A stretch of 64,000 nucleotides of DNA from positions 281,122-345,121 of the forward strand of contig ML986602.1 of the NCBI GenBank assembly GCA_010094045.1, given 5' to 3'. Position numbers and translations under genes: made by a program. Positions within the stretch are counted from its first letter, which is position 1, and each line of letters opens with the position of its first letter. The stretch comes from Lojkania enalia (taxonomy: Eukaryota; Ascomycota; Dothideomycetes; Pleosporales). This document shows, in pieces, positions 1 through 12,273 of this stretch. The notes beneath the pieces were generated by a model that did no database searches, was not told where the DNA came from, and worked only from the letters and a program-made list of their open reading frames with translations.

Positions 1-470
1 GATGAAGCTAAAAGTGCGAGGTTGCGATCGTAAAGGATGTCGTGCCTATTGAAGCCGATAACACCAAAATGAGGGTGGCTTTGCAAGTAGAAGCATAAGA
101 ACTGGTCGAGGATCATGGTCTTGGATGCGTTTGGTCGTTCTGAGGGTGTCATCGGGTACTTGTAATTCATCTTACGGCGAGGACCTAGTCGTGGAATTGT
201 GTCGATGAGATAGCAATCATTCAAGACACGCTTCGGAGCTGAGTGAATTGCTTTAGCGAAAGGTTGACTGCGGCTAAGAAGCAGGTATGGGGATGGCTCG
301 GCATTACCTATCCCAAAGCGTGCGAAGATAGCTTCGAGTAGAAACCATGGAAGATAATCAAGCCTATGTTTCATAGTCGAGAGGTTAATGAGTCTCAACG
401 GGTACGCCTGCTTCGAAATGTCTTCAATAGGAAGCGTCCGAAATATTGAGTAAAGAGGTTGACCTGAGAT
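1..470 (-). CDS. Partial open frame leaving the left edge, hypothetical protein
   Basis: On the minus strand one frame is open without a stop from about position 470 to the window edge (over 150 codons). The frame opens after a TAG at 471-473. The first in-frame ATG is at 372-374, but a possible acceptor (ATCTCAG) near 463 means the exon could start there and follow an upstream intron. The translation reads like protein rather than low-complexity noise, with motifs such as LDYLPWFLLEAIFARFG and SHPHFGVIGFNRHDILYDRN, but I do not recognise the family. It would lie only 50-150 bp downstream of the KRE6-like stop codon on the same strand, which is tight, so it could also be a gene relic. The 3' end is outside the window. 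Confidence 0.4.
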   Translation of the reverse strand, partial: MSGQPLYSIFRTLPIEDISKQAYPLRLINLSTMKHRLDYLPWFLLEAIFARFGIGNAEPSPYLLLSRSQPFAKAIHSAPKRVLNDCYLIDTIPRLGPRRKMNYKYPMTPSERPNASKTMILDQFLCFYLQSHPHFGVIGFNRHDILYDRNLALLAS

Positions 471-520
471 CTATCTTCCGGCATTTAGAGAGATGTTTTC
501 CCGTCACAGCTAGTTATGTG

Positions 521-2836
521 TCAACAATCCGAGTTGAGCTTATGCTTTGGCCAGGCATGGCCTGTCTGGTCCCATTTCTATTGAGCATCAGTATCATCTT
601 CACAACATGAACGTCAAGTCGTAGGTAGACTCACGGTAAAGTTCGGATTGGTGTAAGCGTTGATATGATCATTGATGTATTGTGTAGTCTCGAATCCGGG
701 TGGATCGCAAGTCACAGAGGTGCTCCCTTTCTTTTGGTACCACCTCACGTAATCAACGCGCATGACAGTCGGAAAACGGAGCGACAGCCAATCGATCCAA
801 GTCCACGACTCACTAAAACCTAGGTTGAGAACTAGTGACATTGGTTCCTCAGATATCTGTCGTTGCTTGATGTTGCCGTTGGGTCCAATAGCGCGTCCAT
901 CGATCTTGAATGTTGTCTCACCCCCGACCTTCCAGACGATGTATGCGTCTTCCCCTTCTCCTGGCTCATATTCAAAGGAGTACCTCTGATACCGGATGCC
1001 ATCGTACCAGGTCGAATTGATGTTGGTGGTGGCAGATATAGCTTGCTGGAAGGGGCCACCAGTATATCCGTTCGTATAACTGATACTATAGTCTGGAAAT
1101 TCTGTGAATTCATAGTCGGGATAATACCAGATATCGAAGGGAGCGACCTGGTAGCTCTGTGTTACAATTGGCAAGCCTGTATAACTTGCGCCGGCCTCGA
1201 AAATGTCGATTTCAGGTGCTCCTCTTCCTCTGCCCGGAGTGGGATGGTCCTCGCCGGGGCAGGTGCAAGATGACAACTTTTGACCAGGTAACTGGGACAG
1301 ACCGTCATAGCTTGATTGGTTCGGCGTAATTCCAGCATCACAAGAGTTGTAGGTGTACGGCCACATGCCCTCGGTCGTACTTAAGTAACCTGGACGACCA
1401 AGATTCCCCATTGTCCATGCTCCGGGCCACAACCCAAAGACATTTGCTGGGCCTGGAAGGGATACAGAAACTTCAAATATTCCACCTTTGAAGCAAAGCT
1501 GGTTCCAGCTGTTCAGCATTCCGGAGCGATAGTTCAGTCCATGATTACGAAATCTGTCAAGCCTAAGTTCTAGTGTTCCATCCCACGTGGTAACTGCGTC
1601 CGGGTCGTACCAATCCAGGTCCCGCGTAGCGCCGTACCATATGTCAGGCGCAAACCAGTATGGATCGTCCCCCTCGTAGAACGTCCGATTGTTATCGTTG
1701 AACTCGTCACTAAACACAAGCTCAAATTCCTCGCCAAATGCGCCCTCTTTTGTGTAGTATTTCTCAGGAGTGTCAGGGTCTATTAAAGTACTCCTCATAT
1801 TCTGCAAAAGAGGATATTGCAAGTCGTTTACATGAGCCCATGACTCTGGCTTCCGGAACGCCTTTGGCATCTGATCTAGAGGGGTGCTGTATCCAGAGGT
1901 GTAGTCGATGATGCCGACGTAGCTGATGATGGGAAGAACAATGAAAATGAAAACGAGACCTAATATCATAAAGATCATGCCAATGGTCGACACAATGTTG
2001 GCACGAGAGAAGGGATCGCTCCATTTTGGTCTAAACCGTATGTCGTCGTCGGGCCGGGGCATATGCATCTCGTCATCATCTTCTGCTTTATCACCGATAA
2101 GCGGCCAGCTCGAAGCACCCTCCTCCTCATATGGCGCGGTTAGACGGTCATCGACCAGAAACGTGAGCTTCTCGATCACGGATGCAGTTCTCTCGGGGTC
2201 GGGCTTTTCGCTTAATCTGGTTGTGGATGCGTTTGGCGTGGCGAATGGGTTCGATGAGCTAAAAGGAGTCGTGGCTCTGGTGCTGAGATTGGGACGAGAA
2301 GAAGGCGCTATTGATGTTTCTATCATGGAGCTCCGTGCACTCCTATCGATTGGACTAAAATACCGTGTATAATCAGAGCCCAGGTCTCGAAGCGTCAATG
2401 GATTGCTAAGCCTTCGCCCCTCTATCCCCAACAGCTCTGACGCACTGTTCCGACTCGGTCCTCGCAACGGGGGTAAAGGGGTCCGAGGATGGCTTCGACG
2501 TCTCCCCGGTGAAGCCGGAACGGCCAGATAAGAGCGGCTTTGAGATGATTTGGTCTCATCGCTAGGCCTGCTCTGCGTGTCGCTATCGGCCTTCTTATCG
2601 CCGGAACTTAGGGAGCTCGTAGGCTCGGGAGGGGGCGATATCGAGGGGATCTTCGGGCCGTGTGGTGCGCTAGCGGATTTGTCCAACGTGCCGTCTTCAT
2701 TGCGCAAGGAGGCAGCGGCGCGCTCTGCGCTGAGACTCGATGCGGATCGTCCATATTGCTGAATGTCTTCAGCCTGTTCGAAGTCTTTCTCATTGCTTGG
2801 ATGAGATGTGTGGGCTTCGCACATCGGCGCCGCCAT
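521..2836 (-). CDS. KRE6: KRE6/SKN1-family beta-1,6-glucan synthesis protein
   Basis: Exons 635-2836 and 521-577 (complement) encode about 752 residues. Known role of the family: type II membrane glycoproteins with a GH16-like domain needed for cell-wall beta-1,6-glucan. Seen here: a Ser/Pro-rich, low-complexity cytoplasmic N-terminus (about 1-280), one membrane segment (about 282-308, IGMIFMILGLVFIFIVLPII) and a long lumenal domain with VFSDEFNDNNRTF, the GH16-type signature EIDIFEAG near residue 540 and repeated aromatic motifs. The large exon runs into a false stop at 614. A GTGAGT donor at 634 and a TAG acceptor at 578 remove a 57-bp intron and restore the conserved C-terminus with a WPK motif and a terminal Cys. 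The start is the first ATG of the frame; an upstream non-coding exon cannot be excluded. Confidence 0.93.
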
Positions 2837-4087
2837 GCCAGCACGCGCTTCTGTTCGTCAATTGGCCGGTCCAGCCTTGAGCTATCGGCGGACGATCATA
2901 TACGACATATTCCGACAGTGTGTGAAAGATAGGCACTGCGCTAGAAGCGGAGGCCCGTCGCAGGTATATGTTGAGCAGGACCGGAGGTCGGAGTTCCTGA
3001 GTGGGGGATCCCAAATGCACATGCGAATACAGTGCAGGTCGGAGCGAGTGAAGAATGTCAGGGAGCGAGCGAGCGTACGTCAACGAGAGACAAAGGACCA
3101 GCGAGTGTGGTAGCGGCGGGAGCGGGAAGCCTGGTGTTATGCTGGGCCAATATTGGGAGACATGGCGATAGCGCTGGCATCAGCTCATCTACTTTGGGAC
3201 CGTATCCGAGCTGCTCACGAAACGAAACCGCGAGCCCAGCCAATGGGGCCGCGCTCTCCATAACGGCTGCTATCGCAACCTGTATCTGTGGCCGTACGCG
3301 GCATGGCCAATAAAACCAGCCTTGTTCGCCTGCGCTGATAAATCACGCTGTGTCTGCTGCCTCCATATCTCCTATTGCGACCGCCGCCCTCTCCAGATCG
3401 CGATCGCGACCTCGCGACACACGGCATTATTGCAGGAGCCGCATCGCAGTCGTCGTCATGGCCGGCCAAACACATGGTCCAGCAGCTAGGTACCGTACAG
3501 CAGTCTCCGGATGATGTTTCTTGCACAAGACAAGCTAGAGCAACCGGCCCACACTGCTAGGATCGCGTCCAGTTCGTGCTAATTTAGTGCCTGGTGCCAG
3601 ACTCCCTCGCTCTGCATTCGCGCGATCCAAGTCGATCGGATTAGACGCCCAGCGGCCACGATTGGAGTCTGCCTTTGAGCTATCCATGACTGCTGCGCGA
3701 GAGTGTACTTGTGCCCGGGCCTACCCATCGTACCGATGCATGGCCCAAAAGCCTGCGCAATGATCTCGTGCATTTTGAGGCCGATCATGGACGACCGCCG
3801 CTGACCCTGCATGATCCTTTCCTTCCTTGATCCACCACCAGCTGTCATATGTTGATGATCGTAAATACCGGCAACATGCAAAGTGAGCACGAGACGTGGC
3901 CATTCAATCCGGATTGCATCCTTTCATGTGCTCAGCATGACGGCCAAGCCGCCTCGACAAGCAGCCTTGTCGTTCTCCTAAATTCTGCAGTGTCGACGCT
4001 TCCACGCCTCGACGGCGCAAGCTGATCCAACATGCTTCTCCCAGTCTCCGATGAGGCACCAATGCCTATCTATGATGTGCATCGCCA
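2837..4087. other. Intergenic, 5' flank of the KRE6-like gene
   Basis: This 1.25 kb stretch is upstream of the KRE6-like gene and downstream of the THI80-like gene, both on the minus strand. It is rather GC-rich. Only short unsupported frames are present. No tRNA, repeat or conserved protein motif was seen; it presumably holds the promoter and leader of the KRE6-like gene. Confidence 0.5.
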
Positions 4088-4960
4088 TCAACCGCGCTTC
4101 GCTCCGGACTCATAGTCCGGCTCCATGGCCAGCGGTGCGCGTTCGACGGTAAACAGGATGGGCGCGCTGGTCTGCACTTCGATTTCTTCGGCTATGATAT
4201 GATTGCTCGTGCTGACTTGGTGACCCATCTGTGTGTCCCAATCCTTGACATCCCATTCGAGGCCTAGTGTGGTGATAATTGCAGGACCATAGATGGGAAG
4301 CAGGCCGACGTTTTCAGTGAACAATCCAGTGGAGACCAGGCCGCGGATAGCGTTCTTTCCGGCCTTTAGAATGAAAGAGATGCTGCATTCAGAGAACAAC
4401 CATAATCGAAGCATTGGGTCTCGCGTCTCCTCTCGGATTAGCTCGTGCAACAGCCCGAGGCCTTGGTCGACCCTTCCTCCCAATGTCCCCAGGACCAGGA
4501 CTTCTCGCCGGGGCGAGAATTGACGAACTGAGGATATCTTCATCATAGCCTTCCCAAAATCCGTACTGTACTGGTCGTGGTCCTGGATCACTTCGACTCC
4601 GCGAGAAGCGTAGTATTTTCGCACGTCATTTCTCAGCGAATCAAGATCCCCATGGATTGCGCTTGGTAACTATATTCAGTTAGTATTCCCAGAGTCTGTG
4701 GTGTACAGTGTTGCCTTTCTTACGTAGTCGCTTCGTTGTGCTTCTCGCCCGCCATCAAACATGTCGTACAATCGGTTTGCACCGCCATCGGCGCAGATGC
4801 GATAGTTGGTTCGTTTCCATAGTCGCGAAAAGACGCCAAAATTCGCAATTGGTTGGTTAAGGATCACGAGATCCGGGATCGAGTGATCCGTATCATTTGA
4901 AGAAGCACCATCCACCAGAAAGCTTCCCGGGCTGAATTCCCTATCCCCGGCCTCGCCCAT
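4088..4960 (-). CDS. THI80: Thiamine pyrophosphokinase
   Basis: Exons 4724-4960 and 4088-4669 (complement) give about 272 residues. The enzyme transfers pyrophosphate from ATP to thiamine, making the cofactor thiamine pyrophosphate in the cytosol. Family motifs are clear: LVILNQPI near the start, YRICADGGANRLYD (nucleotide-binding region), HGDLDSLRNDVR across the exon junction, DQYSTDFGKAM, and VLGTLGGRVDQGLGLLHEL. Near the C-terminus is a TLGLEWD motif typical of the thiamine-binding domain. The 54-bp intron (4670-4723) has donor GTAAGA, branch-like TACTAAC and acceptor ATAG. The frame stays open upstream to about 5023, but the first ATG is at 4958-4960; a short further 5' exon near 5090 (ATG then GTGAGC donor) is possible, so the N-terminus is the least certain part. 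Confidence 0.9.
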
Positions 4961-7900
4961 CTCTTTGAGCAAGAGGGGCAAGCAGAACAGTCCAAAATGA
5001 ACGATACGGACGAATATTGACAATGAGACACGTGGAGAAACTTAATAATCGGGGGTGATGAAGGCTCACGGAATATCGCGATGAGAATTTCATTATCAGC
5101 GCTTGGTCATTTTGGAACTAGTGGATTGTTAATTTGGTGGATGACGCATTGGAACGTTGAGCTTCAGGCCTCACAACATACTCTGGCGCGCATCTCCACC
5201 TCGACTTTCCTCCAGCCCTCCTTCTCGAGAGTGCCATAACCCCCGAACCGTGTCCATCACGATGTAGGTTTTTAGATCGGTCATCCAGCTGGACTGCAGG
5301 TGCACCTACCTACCCAAACATGCACGTTTTCATTTCCGACATAGTGATTACTCGTATTGCCAAATGCAGTGGATTTCTATCATTAGATGTTCACCAGACG
5401 TAAGGGGGGCAGTGCGGCTTATCCACGAGTTCCCCACAGCTCTCTTTCCTCAGGGATACGGGCCTCCTGCTGCAGGTACCCTTTAGTGCTAGAGCGCAAA
5501 GCCGCAAACCGCCCGTTACCACGAGACTCCGACCCTTCGCCCTACCAAACGGTTCCGGCTATCCTAGCATCGATACGCTGTGAAACGATTCGAAACGATA
5601 GCTGAGGCCTTTCCGATTGTCTACCTTCCCCCACTTACCCCTACCTGTTTAATATTCAGTGCTACACACACCTCTGCCCTATCTCGCACATCCCCTCAGC
5701 TCAATGGAAAATATACGCAGAGCATCACGGCCTGGGTACGGTTCTATTCTAATGTGTGCTAATTAATACAATGAAAAACATGGTCAGTCCCCTACTATTG
5801 CGGTCCATCTATCGGCCTTCGATTCTTCGATCGAGGAGCAACTCGTCTCAGGTTTCCGAATCCCACTGACCTAAGGACGGTCCTTGGGTCTTGTAAGAGG
5901 CCAATTCCTTCACATTCTCCGGTCAGTGCTCTTGGCAGATGCCGTTAGCTTTCTAGCGCTCTCCGCACTCGATCTATCAACTGTTAGGCGTCCTGTTCGG
6001 GGTACGCCTGCATAGTCTGTTCACGCTTCTCTGGTCTACCACGTGCGCATCCGAAGCATCCTACAACACTTACTTCTTAGGAATTAGGGTTGCAGGGCCA
6101 TCATGAAAATGTGCAAGGCCAGAATTCCGGAAGCATCCAAGGCCACCAGATTAGATTATTATTTTTTTCCCCCAATCTTTCTTACTGTATCTAGCTAAGT
6201 TGCTCCGCAAGAAGCTCGATACTCCGCAAATTGGTCCGCAGAGTTCTCAAATTTTAGTCGGCCATATGATACCGACTCAGTCACACGCCCTCGCATCCTT
6301 CCTGTTCTGTGCGAAGAGATCGACTCGCGATTTGCGAGAGCTCTAGAGATAGCTTTCCCCTCCCTAACATGGTGTGTGAGAAAGCAGTCTTCGCGGCATT
6401 TCATGCTGCAGAGCTACACGCGTCACGAAGGATTCTAGTACTACAACGAGGTGATAGACAGAGGCGAGACATAATTCTGTCGATTCAGGATTCACATGAT
6501 GCTGCATTTGATGGCGTTGAAGGCGGTTTGAGAGCCGTCAAATCTAACACAGCGACTTGCTTATCCCTCACCATCCGATCCTCCTGTGAAGAGCTCATAC
6601 TATCTGGACCACTATCAGTCGCCATTGACAGCCACCGGAAGCAGGTTCACTGCGAGGCTCACGTCAAGTAAGCATATGCTGCAAATTTCCGCTTAGCACC
6701 GGCGGTCGGATGTGTGGGTTCTTCCTCAGCGAAGTTGAGCACAGTGGAAGGCAGCATGTCCACGCCCACTATTCTCAGGGATGAGAACGGCGACCTTGAG
6801 GGTGGCACGCAAGTAGCTGCGGAGTACCAAGCCCTCACAGACGGGTTGGGGGTATTCTAGAAGCTGTCGGCGATGCCTTAGTTTGACTGTGAGGCCCACC
6901 ATAGCAGTCAGCGGCCACTGGACGCACGCAGCCTTAAGCTGCCGGAAGCGGGCAATTTAACGGCCAAAAGAGCCGCAACGGGATGGACGCCGAGCAAAAT
7001 AAGGTCCTACGTCACAATATACCGAACGACTTTGGCCGCTATGGTGTCCAGCAACTCTCGTCTCACCAAGATATTACCCGACTGCCCCCCCAATGAGGAA
7101 AAGCTCGCAAGCGGGAGCTAATTTGTTCCTCGTAGAACCGCAATGAGAAGCGAAAGCGACCGGAACCACCGTCATCGACCCAATGCTACAACTGTGCAAT
7201 TTGCGACCACTCCGACAGCATGAGGGAGGCAAGTGTGCATGCAGAAAATAGTATGTGTCAAGTCTCCGTTGCTGTGTTGACGTCCTACAACAGTCCCACA
7301 GCGCGAGGCTGGCGTACCTACGTACCCGTACCCGTTTGGGCCTCAGCTATCTAGCAGACTGGACCCCAAACGCCCCACGCCGCCTCTGGAAACAAGTCCT
7401 ACCGACCAGGCCGGTTCACACCTCACCAATCCGTGTTCTTGCTCGCTCGCGCTGCATCTTCGCCATATTGGTGTGCAGCATTAGACTGTCTATGCCATTG
7501 ACGGTCTCGCCCCCGTCGCCTTACGCCAGTTGCTGTGCGCTGAAGCAGGCACCACGCCTCGTGCTGATTTGCGCTTTTGCAAACCGCTGGATGTCTGCCT
7601 CGACCTCCCAGTGCCCCAGCGTTTAGTTTCACAGACCAGAGACATGCTCAGCCAATCCTCGTTGCCGCTGAACGCCATTCACACTTTGTTGCCGGCGGCG
7701 CTTCTCCCGGCTCCAAGGCCTCCAGGTGCTCCCTTTCCAACAGTGCATTGTTAATTAATCGGCCGCGTTAGCTTGCGCAAAGCCGCGAAGCATCTTTGCA
7801 CACACGCACGATCTATGTAACAAGGCTGCGATCCGGCATCTGCACGGTCAAGCCACAGCTCGGGTCCAAACCGACCTCCCATGCTTGTCCAAGGTGGTCA

Positions 7901-8474
7901 GATCATCCTCAGCGAACTGTGCCACCCTAGTCTGGTCAGCATGCAGGACATCCCTTGCCGCCATATTCTGAGCTGAAACGGGCAATGCATTTGCTGCTTT
8001 CAAGTGCGCCAATTCGGCGGATCATCCCAGCGCTCCTCCACCCCCCAAGAGCAGGGTTAAGCGCTTGGATTCAGTCTGAAGGCCTTGGGGATTAACAGCC
8101 CCACCTCCACGCCGTCCGAACGAGCTTGGAAGGAGGTCGGCTAGCTTTATGAAAAGGCAACCCTACCTATGTTTCTATTGGTGCTAGAGCCTGAATCAAA
8201 TCCTGCACAGGGCAGCCGTTGAGAACAACCCCTAGTGTACTGCCAAGTTCCCGAGCAACTCAGACTCGAGAAGGAGGACATAGTATATCACACGTAAGAG
8301 CCATCTGCACCTCCTTGAGCTTGAACAAACACCTTAACTACCACACACCTCCCTTGCCCCCCCCAATCATTTCCTGCCCCATCCTATATCTATACAACAC
8401 CCTTCTCCCATTGGACTCTATTCTAAGCACATTTTTTTTCGCACCCTGCTTCTTTCTTCATCCATAACAATTCA
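4961..8474. other. Large divergent intergenic region between THI80 and a Zn2Cys6 gene
   Basis: About 3.5 kb separate the minus-strand THI80-like gene from the plus-strand Zn2Cys6 gene, so the stretch contains two promoters. I translated the longer frames (for example around 5387-5762, 6195-6671 and 7255-7771); most lack an ATG at the proposed start, have Arg/Ser/Cys-rich composition typical of chance frames, and show no recognisable domain. Just upstream of 8475 there is a C-rich and CT-rich leader, common before fungal starts. No tRNA or repeat array was seen. Confidence 0.5.
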
Positions 8475-9633
8475 ATGAATCAGATGACACCCAAGGTTGA
8501 TCCTATTCCTAACATTCCCGCCCAAGACTCTCAGTTCTCAAAAACTCACAACCCCTACGCTAAGATGTCTCAACGAAGAGCAATTGCTTGCACAATCTGT
8601 GCTAAAGCTAAAACAAAGTGCGACAAAGCTGTGAGTCAACAACTATCCCCTACTATGAACTCCCCATGGAAACTAAATCGTTGTGTAGGTGCCTTCTTGC
8701 TCTCGGTGCACTGCAAAGGGTCTTCCGTGTGAGCCACGCTCGACGCGGCGAACATCAGACAGTAGCTACCGCAATACTACCAAAAAGCACGTGGTCTCTC
8801 CCAAGAGGTTTCCTTCGACCAGCTCTATCCCAACGATATCTCGACATGGATCGCCTCGAAGCGTCCCAACTTCAAATAGACATCAGCTCGTTCGAGCGGT
8901 GTCACAAATGGATATGGCTACTGCTAGTAAGATGGGACATCAAGTTAATTTCGCCGGGCTTTCTATGCTCACACCTCTTCAAACATACACACCCCATATT
9001 GTCGACGAATACTATACGGATTTTAGTAGCCCAGAGCCAAATATGAGTGTTTTTGCCCCTCATATGGCGAAGAACAACATTCTCGGCTCTGGACGGCTGA
9101 CACCACAGACGCCGGAACCGTTTGCATATAACGAGCCACTGTCCATTGCAGATCCCTTCGACCAGTACACTAATTCCCAAGCCTGGTCCGATGATGGCCA
9201 CATGCCAATTGGACTGGGGCTCGAAAACGAGGGCCTAATGCTTCAGGAGCCGGATATGCGAATGTGGTCTTCCACAGAACTAGATAATGGTACGGCTTCT
9301 ATGGGACATATGCAATCATTCAACTCCCCGGCATCCCAATCGCCGTCATTAAACGCCTGGCCGGAGCAGTCAATATCCGTCTCTCCCCCGCAACCCCCCC
9401 ATACGAGGGCAGTTCCTTCACTATCTATCAGCGAGTGTTCGGTCCAGGAGTACGATTCACCCGAAGGGGCACGTGACGAATGGTCCGATTTCCGCATAAA
9501 CGGAAATGAAATAGCTATGGCGAAACCAAACGCATCCGCAGCATTCATGGAGAACGTCAAGGCGCATCCTACTCATCCACAATGGGAGGATGTCATTCTA
9601 CCACGTACGTCTCTTATTAAAGTTGCGGTTTAA
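8475..9633 (+). CDS. Short Zn2Cys6 transcription factor
   Basis: Exons 8475-8630 and 8689-9633, about 366 residues. The N-terminus carries a fungal binuclear zinc cluster with six cysteines spaced C-x2-C-x6-C-x6-C-x2-C-x6-C (CTICAKAKTKC then CSRCTAKGLPC). A 58-bp intron (donor GTGAGT, acceptor TGTAG) splits the cluster between the third and fourth cysteines. Basic residues follow the cluster. The rest is Ser/Pro/Thr-rich with acidic patches, and no fungal-specific transcription-factor middle homology region is visible; 366 residues is short for the class. An alternative end is possible: donor GTACGT at 9605 and acceptor AATAG at 9663 would add a small exon 9664-9680 ending in SSTF and a TAA. 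Target genes cannot be predicted. The neighbours give no cluster context. Confidence 0.85.
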
Positions 9634-10969
9634 GAGGCCCCGTGTTGCTAATAGTGTAAATAGGTTCATCGACCTTTTAAACGTATACCTCTTATCTCCA
9701 CCGTTGCTGCCTATCGGCCGTCTAGCCGATAGGGTGGAATAGGTCTTCGCTGCAGTCAATCTTTTCTTTGCCTGTTATTTCTTACGGAAATGTCATTTAC
9801 ATTTCATTGGATTATTTTCAATTACCCACGGCATGAAACCCCACATATATCGGGCGTCTCTCAAACCGAAATTTCTATTGTTTATCACCACAACATTGAT
9901 GGGTCATTTTGGCGTTCCTCGTAAGCGCCGGAGTTCCTCGCCTGGCTTAATGCCCGATGCTGACTGCAGAAAGACTGCCAAGGGCCAATTATCGTTATAC
10001 TCTGAGGTTAGTGTGCATTTACGACATGTTGCATAGCGCGATAGATCTGAAGCTAATCCATTTTTAGTTGGTGCTCGGATCCGGACTCCCAACTTCAAAG
10101 CTTCTGTATCGTGCGAAAGAATAGAACCCGAACGTTGTCTCGAAGCGGGCTAGAATAAGAGGGCCTTAGCAGTGAGTCAGCCATACTGATTCATGGTAAC
10201 GTGAGCTGAACTGATGTTCTAGGTCTGTGTATGCGTGAACTGTCGCCGACCAGAACTTAACCTATTCCAAGTGGAAGGGTCGGCTTCAGTGTCACTGCTG
10301 GCTTCGCTTAAGTACTCACTCGGGAAGGTCTCTGGAGACCGACGCCTGGCTCATGGCAAGCCCGGGGACACTAACTTGTTGCTTTCCCTTCCTCTCGTTC
10401 GATGTCGTATCTCGCACTACTCAACGGGTCCCACATATGTCACAGCCGCACAAGAACGCCTTGGGTAGCGCACATCACGTCCCACCGGTGACAGCTCATC
10501 TACTATCGTCACGATCACCACTACATGTCTTAGATTTACGCACGTTTCCTGGAGTACAAGCATTGCAGAGCCTCAACGCCTTTTACTATTTTTGTTGGAC
10601 CCCACGTTCGCCGTTGAATCCTGCATCACCCGATCACGACACTATTGTACGATATTTCCATGTGGAAATTGTTTGCCCATACTTTCATTTCTCTGGGGAT
10701 AGCGACCTGCCATCCTTGTCTAATCCTGCGAAATATCCAAACCTTGCCCATACATAATGAAGTTGGAGGAATTCGTTACGACTTCTAGTACCCAAATACG
10801 AATCCGGTTGGGATTTCTTTGCACGGATGATTAAAAGTTTTTTAGCCGGTCTTCTGTCGAGCGCTATCGCCATCCTCGATCGGCAGTATTTTCTCTCCTT
10901 TCTCTTTATTCATTGCATGACTTATATGTCGGCACTTCATATGGAGTGGATTGGCGGATTTTGTTTTTA

Positions 10970-11009
10970 CATCATCACCATCGTCATCATCATCATCATC
11001 ATCATCATA
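10970..11009. repeat. (ATC)n microsatellite
   Basis: A run of CAT/ATC trinucleotides with a few interruptions, ending in about nine uninterrupted copies. It is in non-coding DNA. Confidence 0.9.
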
Positions 11010-11098
11010 CCATTATTTCCTAAAGTCTAGTAACGGCCTACTATGGGAAGGAGACACACAGGTTGCACTTGTACAGTAGCGTACTTTTATTCATTTAA

Positions 11099-11132
11099 CC
11101 CCCCCTTTTTTTTTTCTTTTTTCTTTTTTTTA
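11099..11132. repeat. Pyrimidine tract (C-run then T-run)
   Basis: A block of about eight C followed by interrupted T runs (T with single C). Simple sequence in the gene-free block; it might reflect an RNA 3' end or a retroelement poly(A) relic on the minus strand, but nothing adjacent supports this. Confidence 0.8.
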
Positions 11133-11407
11133 ACTAGCTTTCTATAGCGACATGTAATCCTAGTAGTTTGGTATCGCATGTTTTCGCATATTCGTTTTCA
11201 TTTCCACGATCGGGGTTCAAGATATTTCTATGATTGATTACTACATGCCGTACACACTGTACAAGTACGAATACGAATGGTTTCTAGATTTATCTTCTAG
11301 TATACTTAGCGTCGAGACCTGTGACCGATCTTCGCATCCCAACCCCTCCCCAGCTTTTTTGCCTCGTTTTCGGGGCTCGCTCGCTCCCCGCGGTTTTCGA
11401 CATGGGG

Positions 11408-11431
11408 GCTTACTTGCTTGCTTGCTTGCTT
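11408..11431. repeat. (CTTG)n short tandem repeat
   Basis: Four tandem CTTG copies after one imperfect copy, within a GC-rich non-coding stretch. Confidence 0.75.
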
Positions 11432-12262
11432 TGCTGCGCGCAACACGAGAAGATCTTCGCGATCGTCTTTCAGCCTCTGAGCTGGCTGTGCGTCAACAGG
11501 TGCTCAGCTGCCTGTTTTATTTGCCTTGTAAGGGGGCTTGCGCAATTCTCATCAACGGGGTCCCCAGAACTCTGGGAACAGATCACCGCTGAGGTAAAAC
11601 TTACCTATCGCGGAAAGATTCGACGAGCGTTGGACCTACAGCACGATCCCGAGTTTTGTCAGACGAGAGCGAGCGAGTGAGCGACATAGCCTCGACGATC
11701 CGATTCTCGCTTGCTCGTCCACTCTGACGTGCGGTGCTGTCATGTACGGCGCGCAACCCACATTACTGCCCCCATAATCGTCCAGCTATGTAGTCTCGAC
11801 CCGACGACAGCAGCTCCAAGCCAGCCACACACCGTATTCCCGCCCGCCGGTTCCTCTCTCCTCACTGCAACGGGGGGTTCCAGCGCAGGAGCAGAGGAGG
11901 AGCGGAGCAGAGAATGTTTAGATTTCTAATCGACGGCGATCGATCACACGCCCGCCGGCTTCGAAAAAGAATGCGCCGAAGAATTTGGACACCCAAGCCA
12001 TCACGCTGCTTTCGAGCCGGTGGACAGTACGTACCTTCCCACATTGTTGGCCGCTCGCCCTCGCCAAGCGCGCTCAACCCCATCGTTCGGCCCTTTACTC
12101 ACTTACAAACCACCCTCCATTCCCCAGTAATCTACAGTAAGAGACAAGTCAACGAAGGCCCGGACCGCGGTCTGCCATGGCTCCTCCAGCCATCTTCTCG
12201 ACCCTGCGCTGCCGGCGGCGCCCGTGCGCCCCTACATATCCACCGCATTGGGCGGGCTCACC

Positions 12263-12273
12263 GGGGGGGGGGG
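12263..12273. repeat. G homopolymer, 11 nt
   Basis: Eleven consecutive G residues. Such runs are prone to length error in assemblies, and any reading frame across it should be distrusted. Confidence 0.9.

Noticed and set aside
4961..5280. TPP riboswitch upstream of the thiamine pyrophosphokinase gene
   Set aside because: I looked for the conserved CTGAGA core and related pairing in the leader and saw no convincing element; known fungal TPP riboswitches are in biosynthetic genes such as THI4 and NMT1.
5387..5762. Overlapping plus-strand frames of 60-72 codons
   Set aside because: Short, Arg/Ser/Pro-rich, no motif, and no matching exon nearby.
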